The notes under the pieces were generated by a model. That model had not been told where the DNA came from. It saw only the letters and a list, made by a program, of their open reading frames with translations, and did not search any database. A DNA stretch of 64,000 bases from Owenweeksia sp963758205 (GTDB lineage Bacteria > Bacteroidota > Bacteroidia > Flavobacteriales > Schleiferiaceae), in NCBI GenBank assembly GCA_963758205.1, contig CAVWUM010000001.1, positions 496,001 through 560,000 of the forward strand, read 5' to 3'. Position 1 is the stretch's first letter. Every line of letters starts with the position of its first letter. Position numbers and translations under genes: made by a program. Below, in pieces: positions 8,919 to 17,321 of the stretch.

Positions 8919-9794
8919 TCAGGGGGATAGAGAGCAGCTTTCACTATCAAGTTCGGTTTCAATTGTAAAATGAGAGAAGTTATAATCCCTCTGAAGTACT
9001 TTTTTAATAGATTGTTTGACATCCAATATTTGAGCAAACTCCGTTATGCTTTTTAGTTTAACGTGCGTGGTAAAAATGTGATGTTCGCCATCCAGGCTCC
9101 ATAGGTGTGTATGGTGGAGTGAGGCAACATTATCGAGTTCCAGTATTTTCTTTTTGATTTTCTCAAGATCGATATCGCGTGGCTTCCCTTCTAAAAATAA
9201 ATACAATGTAGTCTTAAGCCTCTTTATCACATTATATAAAACGTATAGGGTAATGAGTAACGAAAGTGCCGGATCCAGGTAATGAACATCCACAAATAGT
9301 AGAACTACCGCCACAATGAGCACAGCCACCCAGCCCAGTACATCCTCAAGTAAGTGCCAGCTTACCACCTTTTCGTTCATGGATTTCCCAGAGCTTAGCT
9401 TAAATGCAGCATAACCATTAACCGTAACACCAATTAGGGCAAAAATTATCATTCCTTCAGCATTGCTGTGTTCAGGCTGTAAAATGCGATCAACGGCTTC
9501 CGAAATTATATATACAGAACCGGCAATCAGCACCAAACTGTTTACCAGGGCACCAAGTAGTGAAAATCTCCGGTATCCGAAAGTGAAATCACTACTGGCC
9601 TCTTTTGTTGATTTTTTATTCAGATACCATGACAGGCCCAATGAAAGACTGTCACCAAGATCATGTAATGCATCAGACAATATGGCTACACTATTAGTAA
9701 GTAAGCCACCAATTATTTCCAGAATGGTGAACCCCACATTCAGAAAAAAGGCCAGCCGTATATTTTTGGTAGAATGTTGATGGGTATGTGCCAT
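8919..9794 (-). CDS. Cation diffusion facilitator (CzcD-like zinc exporter)
   Basis: A 291-aa inner-membrane protein of the CDF family with an N-terminal His-rich 'MAHTHQH' stretch, about six transmembrane segments and a C-terminal cytoplasmic domain ('DNVASLHHTHLWSLDGEH'). The two metal-site motifs are present as H44xxxD48 ('LHDLGD') and H147xxxD151 ('HLLED'), the HxxxD form associated with zinc-type exporters. It should export Zn2+ or similar divalent ions in exchange for protons. Length and motifs are normal. A broken duplicate lies at 7031-7645, beyond the lipoprotein gene. The nearby copper/metal module supports a metal-handling role. Confidence 0.88.
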   Translation of the reverse strand: MAHTHQHSTKNIRLAFFLNVGFTILEIIGGLLTNSVAILSDALHDLGDSLSLGLSWYLNKKSTKEASSDFTFGYRRFSLLGALVNSLVLIAGSVYIISEAVDRILQPEHSNAEGMIIFALIGVTVNGYAAFKLSSGKSMNEKVVSWHLLEDVLGWVAVLIVAVVLLFVDVHYLDPALSLLITLYVLYNVIKRLKTTLYLFLEGKPRDIDLEKIKKKILELDNVASLHHTHLWSLDGEHHIFTTHVKLKSITEFAQILDVKQSIKKVLQRDYNFSHFTIETELDSESCSLSP

Positions 9795-10142
9795 AAAAAT
9801 GAAAGGTCAAAAAAGGCTCAATGTTCTTGGTGGTTGCTTTTTAAACCGAATAACACTGGGATTTAGAGTTTTACGAAGGGAAGGGAATTGGTAAAGTCTG
9901 ATCTGGAATATTGTTGCTCATAGGTGTTGTCTATACCCCAGTAGATATAGGGTTATAGCAAGATCCTATGCATGCATAATGGCACAGGGTTTGCTTTATA
10001 ATATTCAAGAAGTAATGACTTATTCATAGTCGTTAGTTTTTAAGGTTAGGTTTAGGTTAATTGGTTGAGAAGGCCGGTTCTGTATGGAGCCGGCCTTTTT
10101 TAGTTGTAGGTACTTTTTGATGTATAATAAGTACTATCAGCA
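9795..10142. other. 348-base gap, possible untranslated transcript
   Basis: No convincing gene is seen. The gap must hold the promoter of the CDF gene on the minus strand. On the plus strand it ends in a strong terminator (10069-10101) although no plus-strand gene precedes it, which hints at a small RNA or a very short peptide. The only neat short frame is a 16-codon ATG...TAG at about 9978-10028, without clear support. Confidence 0.35.
10069..10101 (+). terminator. Orphan plus-strand terminator
   Basis: An 11-bp GC-rich stem (AAGGCCGGTTC with GAGCCGGCCTT, one G-T pair) is followed by a run of six T on the plus strand only. Both flanking genes are on the minus strand, so the transcript it ends is unknown. 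Confidence 0.7.
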
Positions 10143-10523
10143 CTAATTATCAATCTCGTATTTTTCAAAAATTGTTTTTAACTCAGGCTCAATATCCAGC
10201 GGTTTGAGAGGAGGTACATTAGCTCCCCCGGTATTACCCAAAGGCACATTACCTACAAACGATTTTATCCCGCCAACAAGTAGCCGTGGTATTTGACCTA
10301 TCACTTCTTTGGGGCTTTTTATTTTAATACCAAACTGTAACATCTTATAGTGAACATATGTATGAGGCCATGCGAAGGATTGCCCTAAAACATGGGCACG
10401 CTCCAAGTGCCGCCATGCCACTGAGTATTCTTTATCTAAAAGATGTTGATGATAATCATTTAGCTCAGTATCTATATACTTATTAAGGCCTGCCGGTGCA
10501 AAAATTTTAAAACGAGGTTTCAT
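10143..10523 (-). CDS. DUF3703 family protein
   Basis: A 126-aa soluble protein matching the DUF3703 pattern: 'YSVAWRHLERAHVLGQSFAWPHTYVHYKML' in the centre and a Gly/Pro-rich 'GNTGGANVPPLKPLDI' near the end. Members of the family are often next to metal-resistance genes; no activity is known. Its ATG overlaps the stop of the TonB receptor gene by four bases (ATGA), so the two are translationally coupled and it is the last gene of the metal operon. Confidence 0.78.
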   Translation of the reverse strand: MKPRFKIFAPAGLNKYIDTELNDYHQHLLDKEYSVAWRHLERAHVLGQSFAWPHTYVHYKMLQFGIKIKSPKEVIGQIPRLLVGGIKSFVGNVPLGNTGGANVPPLKPLDIEPELKTIFEKYEIDN

Positions 10524-12763
10524 TTCTTTTTAGCTTTTTCTAATGTGTAATATAAGCCCACATAAATGTTTCTGCCGAAAACCGGCCCCCAGGTAAAATT
10601 GGTGTCAAAGTAGGCATCGTAGGGGTTACCGGCATTTATAATGGGGTCACCCTGACGGAAGTTCAGGAGATTATCCACACCGGCAAAAACCTCAATACCA
10701 TTTTTAAATGTTTTGTTGATTTGGGCATTTACCGTAAAAAAGTCATCAGAATAATCTTCGCGCTGAAACTCCGTAGGACTTAAATCCGTTTCGGGTAATC
10801 GCTTTTTGCCAAACCAGTTTGCAGTAATGTCAAATTTCCACCCTTTATCCGTGCGATATGCCAAATTGGTAAAGGCCCTGTGATTTGGTATGAGATAGGA
10901 GGGAGCCAGTCCGTCCAGAAATTCATCCCGCGAATCGAGGTATTTATATGCCAGGCGCCATTCCAGGTTCTTTAATACTTCATAATCGGCTTGAGCCAAA
11001 AAGCTGAATGACTGGCTTCCGTTTGTATTAAGGAAGAAAGCCTGTGTAGGATTTTGATCAAGATCAACAATCACCTTGTTTTTAAACCAAGTATAAAAGG
11101 CATCTGCATTAAGCTTCAATGATCGTTTTCCTATTGCAATAGTTTGCGAAATGCTGAAACCTGAATTCCAGGCTACCTCGGGGTTGAATGGCAATACATC
11201 TGTAAAATCCGATGACCTTGATGAAGCCAGTATGTTGAGGTTTTCTGAAACCACATTGGCTGTGCGCTGGCCTCTTCCGCCACCTAGTCTCAAGGTAGTG
11301 CTCTCTGTAGGCATATAGCGTAGATTTAGCCGTGGAGTGATGAAGGTCTTATCAAAATAGCTGTTGTAATCCCCTCTTACACCGGCCACCATGGTAAACC
11401 TCGTATCTGGCTCAAAGGTATATTCCACATAGGCTCCGGGCACTATCTCTTCTCTTTGCTGATTGTATAAAAAACCATCAATATTTATTGCCGTAAGCTG
11501 GTCGGTAACATTTTCTGCCTGTAAAGAGAGGCCCGCCCTGTATTTATGGGTAGTGTTGCCAACTACGTCCTGAAAAATAGTGTTGAGGTAAAATGCATTT
11601 TGATCTGCAAAATGTCGTTTTTCTCCTAATGTGCCTTTATGGTCCTGATGACTGAGGCTATATATTATACCCAGGCTTCTAAATTGCTTGTCTTTAAAAA
11701 CATACCCATTTTTACCAAACAGTTCCAGCCTATTTCCATGAGACTCAAACCCCCATGGATTTGCAACCACACTCTCATTTTGCACATAGCTTTTTTGTCC
11801 ACCAATTTTGTCGTTCTTAATAGCAGAAAAACCTATTTGCCCTTCCCAGCCATTTTGATTTTGGTAATGCCAACGGTTGCCCAGGTTTATTTGGCTGCCA
11901 GTTGGCATATCCACAAAGCCATCATTATTTACATCATTAATACCGGAGTTTAAACTACCGTGTAGAAGTAATGCGGTTGATACTTTTTCGCCCACATCAA
12001 AAGCGGTAATAGCATTGGCTTCAAATCTTCCACCCTGGTTTGCAAAAGCATTAAATAGCAACCGGGGTGCGGTTTCCGGTTTGTAAAATTCCACATTGAT
12101 CTGACCTGTAATACTCTCGTATCCGTTAAGTACTGAGCTGAGGCCCTTGGTTACCTGTATGCTTTGCACAAAAGGTCCGGGTATGTAAGTTAGGCCCGTA
12201 TTGGCATTCAGCCCTCTGGCAAACGGAATATTCTCTCTTTGAATAAGCGCATATTTACCGGCAAGCCCCAACATTTCAATCTGGCGTGTACCTGTTACTG
12301 CATCCGTAAATGAAACATCTACGCTGGCGTTGGTTTCAAAGCTTTCGCTGAGGTTACAGCAGGCCGCCTTTCGCAATTCCTTATCATCAATTTTATATGT
12401 TAAATCGGCCCGTTTCAAATCCACGGAAGTGGCATCCACCCGGCCTACTACATCTACCTCAGTGAGGCTGCTCCCAGTGGGTATCATTACGAAATTGATG
12501 GTGCCCTTGCGGGAGATCACAATTTTGGTTTGCGTTTTATACCCAATAAAGCTTACTACCAGTGTGTTGGTTTCAGCTACTTTTTCGATGGTATAATTTC
12601 CATTTTCGTCAGTAACAGTACCTACGTTGGTACCTTCCCAAACCACATTGGCGCCCGGTAGTGGATTTGACTTATCTTTTTCAAATGAAGTAACCGTACC
12701 TGAAATCTGGGCATAGCTGAGCCATGGCAACAGGGCCAGTATCAGTATTCCTGAATATCTCAT
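10520..12763 (-). CDS. TonB-dependent receptor, metal (copper)-associated
   Basis: A 747-aa outer-membrane receptor. Residues 1-19 form a signal peptide and ~20-100 a carboxypeptidase-regulatory-like domain. The plug domain starts near residue 115 and includes 'KAACCNLSESFETNASVDVSF', and the remainder is a 22-strand-type barrel. The Cys-Cys pair in the plug is characteristic of the Bacteroidota receptors found beside HMA and copper genes, so the substrate is probably copper or another soft metal, or a chelate of it; that is inference. It starts 8 bases after the secreted HMA gene's stop and overlaps the DUF3703 start. The barrel ends in a Lys-rich tail instead of the usual aromatic residue. 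Confidence 0.85.
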   Translation of the reverse strand: MRYSGILILALLPWLSYAQISGTVTSFEKDKSNPLPGANVVWEGTNVGTVTDENGNYTIEKVAETNTLVVSFIGYKTQTKIVISRKGTINFVMIPTGSSLTEVDVVGRVDATSVDLKRADLTYKIDDKELRKAACCNLSESFETNASVDVSFTDAVTGTRQIEMLGLAGKYALIQRENIPFARGLNANTGLTYIPGPFVQSIQVTKGLSSVLNGYESITGQINVEFYKPETAPRLLFNAFANQGGRFEANAITAFDVGEKVSTALLLHGSLNSGINDVNNDGFVDMPTGSQINLGNRWHYQNQNGWEGQIGFSAIKNDKIGGQKSYVQNESVVANPWGFESHGNRLELFGKNGYVFKDKQFRSLGIIYSLSHQDHKGTLGEKRHFADQNAFYLNTIFQDVVGNTTHKYRAGLSLQAENVTDQLTAINIDGFLYNQQREEIVPGAYVEYTFEPDTRFTMVAGVRGDYNSYFDKTFITPRLNLRYMPTESTTLRLGGGRGQRTANVVSENLNILASSRSSDFTDVLPFNPEVAWNSGFSISQTIAIGKRSLKLNADAFYTWFKNKVIVDLDQNPTQAFFLNTNGSQSFSFLAQADYEVLKNLEWRLAYKYLDSRDEFLDGLAPSYLIPNHRAFTNLAYRTDKGWKFDITANWFGKKRLPETDLSPTEFQREDYSDDFFTVNAQINKTFKNGIEVFAGVDNLLNFRQGDPIINAGNPYDAYFDTNFTWGPVFGRNIYVGLYYTLEKAKKK

Positions 12764-12771
12764 GGTAACAA

Positions 12772-13131
12772 CTATTTTTTATGATCTTCAACTACCTTAG
12801 GATTGCGGTAGTGGCAACAGCCATGCAGGCCAAAGTAAGCCTCATCAGGTGCGGTGTTGTATTCGGTATCATAGCCAGCTGCATTTATAGAGTCGCTTAT
12901 CTGTTGCAGACTAAGCTTATCCGTATCATAATTTAAGGTAAGTACCTTGGATTCCACGTCCCATTCAGCGCTGCTAACGCCCTCCATTTCACAGGCTTTT
13001 TGAATAGTGCTTTTGCACATATTGCAAACCCCGTTTACAATCATAGTAGTGTCGGTTTTGCTCTGCCCAAATGCTGTAGTGGCGCTAAATACAATTAGTA
13101 AGGCGAATGAAAATTTATATAGTGAGTTCAT
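12772..13131 (-). CDS. Secreted heavy-metal-associated (HMA) domain protein
   Basis: A 119-aa protein with a signal peptide (residues 1-22, cleavage after 'AFG') and a ferredoxin-like HMA domain with the metal-binding 'CNMC' motif (Cys36, Cys39). A second Cys/His cluster, 'HGCCHYR', lies near the C-terminus. It probably acts as a periplasmic soft-metal chaperone or scavenger, passing Cu+ to or from the TonB receptor encoded 8 bases downstream. The extra C-terminal HGCCH cluster is unusual for a single HMA domain and could form a second site. Confidence 0.83.
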   Translation of the reverse strand: MNSLYKFSFALLIVFSATTAFGQSKTDTTMIVNGVCNMCKSTIQKACEMEGVSSAEWDVESKVLTLNYDTDKLSLQQISDSINAAGYDTEYNTAPDEAYFGLHGCCHYRNPKVVEDHKK

Positions 13132-13241
13132 TGATTTAGAATTTATCGTTTTAAACTAATAGGTTGGTTTAGTTAGGATTACTTCTTATAAATAGCAGAA
13201 GCTGTATGCGGAAATATAGCTCCGCTATGCAAGGGATAAAT

Positions 13242-13661
13242 CTAAATCAAAAACCGTTGCACCTGTATAAGCAGGTTGCGGCCATAGAGCAAAACATCTG
13301 GCGGTGGAAAAAAGGAAAGCAGTTTATAACTGCTGGCACTGGCTGTGGCAAGGTTGAAGGCGCTGTAAAAATCAACTACTTTAACCAGGTTAAAGCTCAA
13401 CTTCTGTTTTGAGTGGCTGATAATTTCAATACCCCTAAAAGCGAGGTTTTCATCATCACAGCAGCCCATGTCGATCGACTCTCCAGGTGCTGTGCAGGAA
13501 CTTGTGGCTTCCATACCGCACTTTTCAGGCAGCGAATAGAAACTTTCATTCATCAGCATACCCATGCAATAATGGCGGTTTACTGTAAACCCCAGCGAAG
13601 AGATTAACAGCACCACTATCATTACCAATGAAAATATGGGTTTGAGCTTTTTCACAGGCAC
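13242..13661 (-). CDS. HYC_CC_PP family protein
   Basis: A 139-aa protein with an N-terminal membrane/signal segment (~8-26) and the three landmarks that name the family: 'RHYCMG' (residues 29-34), 'MGCCDDE' (Cys67-Cys68) and 'FFPPPD' near the C-terminus. The family occurs only in Bacteroidota and is usually found beside copper/metal TonB receptors and HMA proteins, as here. Its function is not known; the Cys/His residues suggest metal binding outside the cytoplasm. It lies between the AraC-type regulator and the HMA gene on the same strand. Confidence 0.82.
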   Translation of the reverse strand: MPVKKLKPIFSLVMIVVLLISSLGFTVNRHYCMGMLMNESFYSLPEKCGMEATSSCTAPGESIDMGCCDDENLAFRGIEIISHSKQKLSFNLVKVVDFYSAFNLATASASSYKLLSFFPPPDVLLYGRNLLIQVQRFLI

Positions 13662-13721
13662 AAATGTATCAATTCTAATGCCTTATAATTTATACAATTA
13701 GGGATAGGGTTTATAGGGAGA

Positions 13722-14288
13722 CTATATCTCGTCAAGTTTTTTACGGCCCGCTACCCCGAGCTTTTTAAAGGCAGTGGGTGTCATGCCCGTTATTTTCTTA
13801 AACTGAGCGGATAGGTGCGCCACACTACTGTAACCCAGCTCGAAGCCAATCTCCGAAAGAGTAAGCTCATCGTAAACAAGCAGTTCCTTAACCTTTTCAA
13901 TTCGTTGTTGAATGTAGTATTGCTCAATAGTGCGGCCCTCCACTGTGCTGAATAGTTTGCTGAGCGAGCTATACTCTTTATTTAAATGTACACTGAGGTG
14001 GCCACTTAGAGTGTGGGCTGTGTAGTCTTTGGCGTTTTGAACAAAGACAATCACCTCACTTTTTATTTTATTGATAAGCCGGCTGTCGCGGTCTTCCAAG
14101 AGTTCAAACCCTGCCTCAATCAATTTCTTAGAAAGTTCAGATTTCTTGTTGGTTTCCAACAACTTTTCAATACCAACCTCGCCAAGTTTTATATCCCCGT
14201 AAGGGATGTTTAAACTTTTTAGAATTGCCTCTACACTGCTTTTGCAGCGATCACAAACCATGTTTTTAATGTAGAGGGGGTAGGGCAT
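13722..14288 (-). CDS. AraC-family regulator with N-terminal CxxC (HMA-like) domain
   Basis: A 188-aa protein. Residues ~1-75 are HMA-like, with 'NMVCDRC' (Cys12, Cys15) in the position of the metal-binding loop. Residues ~85-185 hold the two AraC helix-turn-helix motifs ('LTLSEIGFELGYSSVAHLSAQFKKITG'). The fusion suggests direct sensing of a soft metal such as Cu+ and control of the metal operon downstream on the same strand. Cys count and order are intact. This is the probable regulator of the genes at 10143-13661. DNA targets are not obvious by eye. Confidence 0.83.
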   Translation of the reverse strand: MPYPLYIKNMVCDRCKSSVEAILKSLNIPYGDIKLGEVGIEKLLETNKKSELSKKLIEAGFELLEDRDSRLINKIKSEVIVFVQNAKDYTAHTLSGHLSVHLNKEYSSLSKLFSTVEGRTIEQYYIQQRIEKVKELLVYDELTLSEIGFELGYSSVAHLSAQFKKITGMTPTAFKKLGVAGRKKLDEI

Positions 14289-14303
14289 ACAGCGTATTTT
14301 GAT

Positions 14304-14450
14304 TCAAATGTAAGGGTTGTCTGTAGTTGATTTAGTTCTGCCCGCATTATGCTGTTCAAGTCTTGTTTCGATATCTGCAGTCATGCCTTTATACAAAGAG
14401 CCATCAGTATGACTCTGCAAAACATAAACTGTAAAAAGCTTTTCGTTCAT
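14304..14450 (-). pseudogene. Truncated GIY-YIG nuclease family gene
   Basis: A 48-codon frame reads 'MNEKLFTVYVLQSHTDGS' followed by 'LYKGMTADIETRLEQHN' and 'AGRTKSTT'. This is the N-terminal half of the small UPF0213/GIY-YIG proteins, which normally continue with 'RPWKLVY' for a further ~40 residues. Here it hits TGA after 'DNPYI'. The Tyr-Val-Leu and Leu-Tyr-Lys-Gly motifs are present but the rest of the fold is lost. The fragment sits 48 bases outside the left att repeat, so its decay may be linked to past insertion events there. Confidence 0.72.
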
Positions 14451-14462
14451 AGCATCTAAAAT

Positions 14463-14496
14463 AAAAAAAGCCGAAACATTTCTGCTTCGGCTTTTT
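14463..14496 (-). terminator. Original tRNA-Leu terminator, displaced by the element
   Basis: AAAAAGCCGAA pairs with TTCGGCTTTTT around a 10-base loop. On the minus strand it follows the 61-bp tRNA remnant directly and ends in a T run, so it is probably the chromosomal terminator of tRNA-Leu before integration. Confidence 0.75.
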
Positions 14497-14497
14497 A

Positions 14498-14558
14498 GGT
14501 GCCCCGGGCGGGACTTGAACCCGCACGAACATTGCTGCTCACAGGATTTTAAGTCCTG
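14498..14558 (-). repeat. Left att repeat (tRNA-Leu 3' remnant)
   Basis: These 61 bases are identical to 35553-35613 and cover tRNA-Leu(UAA) from the CC of its 3' end through the anticodon arm. The sequence diverges right after position 14558, and the base at the CCA end is A instead of T on the plus strand. It is the displaced 3' end of the host tRNA gene, marking one end of the element. Confidence 0.92.
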
Positions 14559-14656
14559 TTCAATTTGGTTTTGTATGATTTGAAATTATGCTAAAATACT
14601 AAATACAAGTATTTTACATTTTACTTAAGATCATATGGATTCATGTTAATTCAAAA

Positions 14657-14679
14657 AATGTTCGACCTATGTTCGACCC
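14657..14679 (+). repeat. Left arm-type integrase repeat
   Basis: Two copies of ATGTTCGACC, 11 bases apart. The same 23-base block occurs in the same orientation near the right end (35494-35516) and nowhere else that I saw. It lies 98 bases inside the att repeat and 31 bases before the integrase start, so it probably binds the integrase N-terminal domain and may also autoregulate the gene. Confidence 0.65.
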
Positions 14680-14710
14680 GTTTAATTATCTTTGAGGAAA
14701 ATACCAGTCC

Positions 14711-15934
14711 ATGGCCTCTATTAAAATCATCCTCAAGAACAAAGCCAACAGTCAGGGTAAATACCCGCTTTACCTTCAAATTATTAAAGATAGGCGCAAC
14801 ACAATTCAAGCCACGGGTCATTATGTGGATAAGGAGCAATGGGACAAAAAAAACCAACGGGTTCGTAAATCACATACAAATGCTACAACCGTTAACAACG
14901 ATCTGAAAAGGCAAGTAGCGGACGCCAATAAAAAGCTCATTGAGCTTAACATTGAAGAACGCGAGCTAACTGCCAAAGGACTGAAAACCGAAATAAGCAG
15001 TAAATCTAAACGCGCTTCCTTCATTCAGTATTCCGAAGCCTATTTAGATAATCTCGAAAAATCAAAGAAGTTCAACCAGCACAGTGCCGACAAGCCACGT
15101 GTCAACCGCTTCAAAGAGTTTATAGGTGGAGAAGATATTGACTTTAAAAACATCACAGTCTCTTTGCTTAAAAAGTTTCAGGCCTATTTGAAAGATGAGC
15201 GAGACATAAGCACCCGAACCATCGTCAATCACTTGGTTGTGATCCGCACCATTTTCAATACAGCCATTAAGGATCGACCAGCTTTAAGCAAATACTATCC
15301 TTTCGGAAAGGGAAGAATTCAAATCAAATTTCCTGATACACGCAAAGTTGGACTTACCGCTAAAGAGCTTAAGAACCTTGAGCAGTTAGGGCTTGAACCA
15401 GGAAGTTCATTGGAGCACTCCCGTAATATATGGCTTTTTGCCTTCTATTTTGCTGGAATGCGAATTTCTGATGTCCTTACCTTGACCTGGGATGAATTGC
15501 GGGATGACCGCCTTCATTATGGGATGAATAAAAATGATAAAGTTGGTTCCTTGAAAATACCTGAAAAGGCTCTGGCCATTATTGCACAATACAAAAGAGA
15601 AGGGGCTTCACCTGAAGATTATGTTTTTCCAGATCTTGATAAGGCAGACAAGAGTGACCCCAAAGACATTCACAGAAAAATTAAATCGGCTGTAAAGCGT
15701 ATAAACGGGGATTTAAAGGTTATTGCTGAAAATGCTAAGATTGATAAGCCGCTAACTCACCATATTGCTCGTCACACCTTCGGAAATTTGTCAGGAGACA
15801 AAATTCCACCTCACATGCTTCAGAAGCTCTATCGCCACTCATCTTTGACCACTACCCTGGGATATCAGAGCAATTTTATCTACAAAGATGCGGATGAAGC
15901 CTTGGATTCTGTCCTCGGTAGATATAGTGAATAA
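14711..15934 (+). CDS. int: Tyrosine-type site-specific integrase of the element
   Basis: A 407-aa tyrosine recombinase of the Bacteroidota type. The N-terminal arm-binding domain ('IKIILKNKANSQGKYPLYLQI') is followed by a SAM-like core-binding domain (~100-200) and the catalytic domain (~215-400). Catalytic residues are visible: Arg251 ('GMRISD'), His351 and Arg354 ('HHIARHTF'), His376 ('YRHSS') and Tyr385 ('LGYQS'). It should integrate and excise the element at tRNA-Leu via the 61-bp repeats. It is the first gene inside the left end and is followed by a terminator. It is full length and intact, so the element may still move. Confidence 0.92.
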   Translation: MASIKIILKNKANSQGKYPLYLQIIKDRRNTIQATGHYVDKEQWDKKNQRVRKSHTNATTVNNDLKRQVADANKKLIELNIEERELTAKGLKTEISSKSKRASFIQYSEAYLDNLEKSKKFNQHSADKPRVNRFKEFIGGEDIDFKNITVSLLKKFQAYLKDERDISTRTIVNHLVVIRTIFNTAIKDRPALSKYYPFGKGRIQIKFPDTRKVGLTAKELKNLEQLGLEPGSSLEHSRNIWLFAFYFAGMRISDVLTLTWDELRDDRLHYGMNKNDKVGSLKIPEKALAIIAQYKREGASPEDYVFPDLDKADKSDPKDIHRKIKSAVKRINGDLKVIAENAKIDKPLTHHIARHTFGNLSGDKIPPHMLQKLYRHSSLTTTLGYQSNFIYKDADEALDSVLGRYSE

Positions 15935-15962
15935 GGGGTATCTGAAAGAATGGTAGAAAACG

Positions 15963-15989
15963 AAAAACCCGGAGCAAGTCCGGGTTTTA
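15963..15989. terminator. Terminator after integrase
   Basis: AAAACCCGGA pairs with TCCGGGTTTT around a 5-base loop, 30 bases after the integrase stop. It can serve both the integrase and the convergent Abi gene. Confidence 0.8.
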
Positions 15990-16084
15990 TGAGTATTCTT
16001 TTTAAGTGCTGAACTAAAGCTATGTTTAGCTGGGCACTGGGACAAAAGTACAGCAAACTTTTGTTCTGGTGAAATATTTTTGAA

Positions 16085-16954
16085 CTAAAGCTCGTAGCCC
16101 ATCTTGTTTTCTATAATATCCCGTATTTCAGGCCTATCTTGGTGTTTCCGTATTGTCTTGTCAATCCTGTCAATAAAGTCTTTCTGGCGAGATTTGGAGA
16201 CGCTTCCTAATATAAATGAAATTACTTTAATGGAGGAACCCAAGGAAGTTCGATTTTCCTTATAGAAATCAATTTGAGGGATTTTGGGAATCCCAGTTGG
16301 TAATTGAAAATCAAATAACACCCCACCGTGTGCACCAACATTTCGCAACAAGACAATTTTAGACATGAAATTAATAAACTTGTTCACATCATTGATATCG
16401 TAAAGTTTGGAAATCCTCTGCTGTATATCTCCATCACGAAGGCATTTATACGTTTTAAGAATTGCTCCAAACGTAAAAAATTCAAGGGTCTTCCAAGCTG
16501 GTGCATACATATCATTAATATGCTTTTGATGATGTTTTTTAATAGGCCTATTACTTCTTTTAAACTCACCAGTATAGTGACTGGGGAAATCATCAATATA
16601 AGACTGACTTACTACGTTGGGGTCAATAAACCAAGTAGCTATGTCCTTATTAGCATTTGAAACGTAATAAACAACTTTTGTCCTAAAATTAACCTCTATC
16701 CTATTAATGTACTCAATCAGCAGCCTCCTTAAATCCACATCTAGATAATATAAATCCAGACAATCTGAAAACCGAGTGCCTTCTTTTAGATTATGATGAG
16801 TATCTATTTCAAAAGGATGCCAATAAAAACCCAACCTGTAGTAACCAATATCCAAAAGCACCTCTTTGATTTTCTCTTCAGGCATGTCTAAAGTCATCCC
16901 TCTCTTCTCCAAAAGTTTTATCTGATCAATCGAATTGGTTGCTTTTAACCCCAT
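16085..16954 (-). CDS. Abi_2 family abortive infection protein
   Basis: A 289-aa protein of the Abi_2 (AbiD/AbiF-like) family. The N-terminal 'IDQIKLLEKRGMTLD' is the family's opening motif; 'IGYYRLGFYWHPFE', 'YLDVDLRRLLIEYINRIEV' and 'PAWKTLEFFTFGAIL' follow in order. The C-terminal 'RNVGAHGG' (Arg204-His209) fits the RxxxxH motif of HEPN ribonucleases, consistent with RNA cleavage on phage infection. It is likely anti-phage cargo of the element. It stands alone, convergent with the integrase. No antitoxin is visible next to it. Confidence 0.86.
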   Translation of the reverse strand: MGLKATNSIDQIKLLEKRGMTLDMPEEKIKEVLLDIGYYRLGFYWHPFEIDTHHNLKEGTRFSDCLDLYYLDVDLRRLLIEYINRIEVNFRTKVVYYVSNANKDIATWFIDPNVVSQSYIDDFPSHYTGEFKRSNRPIKKHHQKHINDMYAPAWKTLEFFTFGAILKTYKCLRDGDIQQRISKLYDINDVNKFINFMSKIVLLRNVGAHGGVLFDFQLPTGIPKIPQIDFYKENRTSLGSSIKVISFILGSVSKSRQKDFIDRIDKTIRKHQDRPEIRDIIENKMGYEL

Positions 16955-17321
16955 AATTAAAAAACACTAAAAATTACATGGTCAAAGGTGAATTATTTAT
17001 TCTTTATAACCGTCACATTATGGACTCAAATCACTGATAATTTAAAAACTCAGCTAACCTATTCCACCTTAAAAACCTTCATAACTCATTTCCTTCATTC
17101 CTTAATGAATAACGTGATCCATAAGTACTCCATTTGTTTAGGATTTCAGCAAAGCTACCAGACGGTCGGTGCTTCTGAAATCCCGTTCCTTGAAAAAATA
17201 TCCTTTGCTGCTTGACGCCAGCATTCATCGCCAACACATTTTTTACTTCGTCAGGGTTGCATAGCAACCTATCTCCGTCTGTTTGGGCGTGCCTCATCAA
17301 ACAAATAAATGGAGGTACATC
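16955..17321. other. 367-base gap: divergent promoters, small inverted repeat
   Basis: The gap must hold the promoters of the Abi gene (minus) and the ArdC-like gene (plus). A perfect inverted repeat, GGTTGC-ATA-GCAACC, lies at 17255-17269 and could be an operator. A strong GGAGG precedes the ArdC-like ATG by 6 bases. No gene is seen. Confidence 0.4.

Noticed and set aside
14498..14558. A tRNA gene at the left end
   Set aside because: Only the 3' half and anticodon arm are present; it is an att remnant.
16085..17282. Toxin-antitoxin pair with the Abi_2 gene
   Set aside because: No second small gene lies next to it on the same strand.
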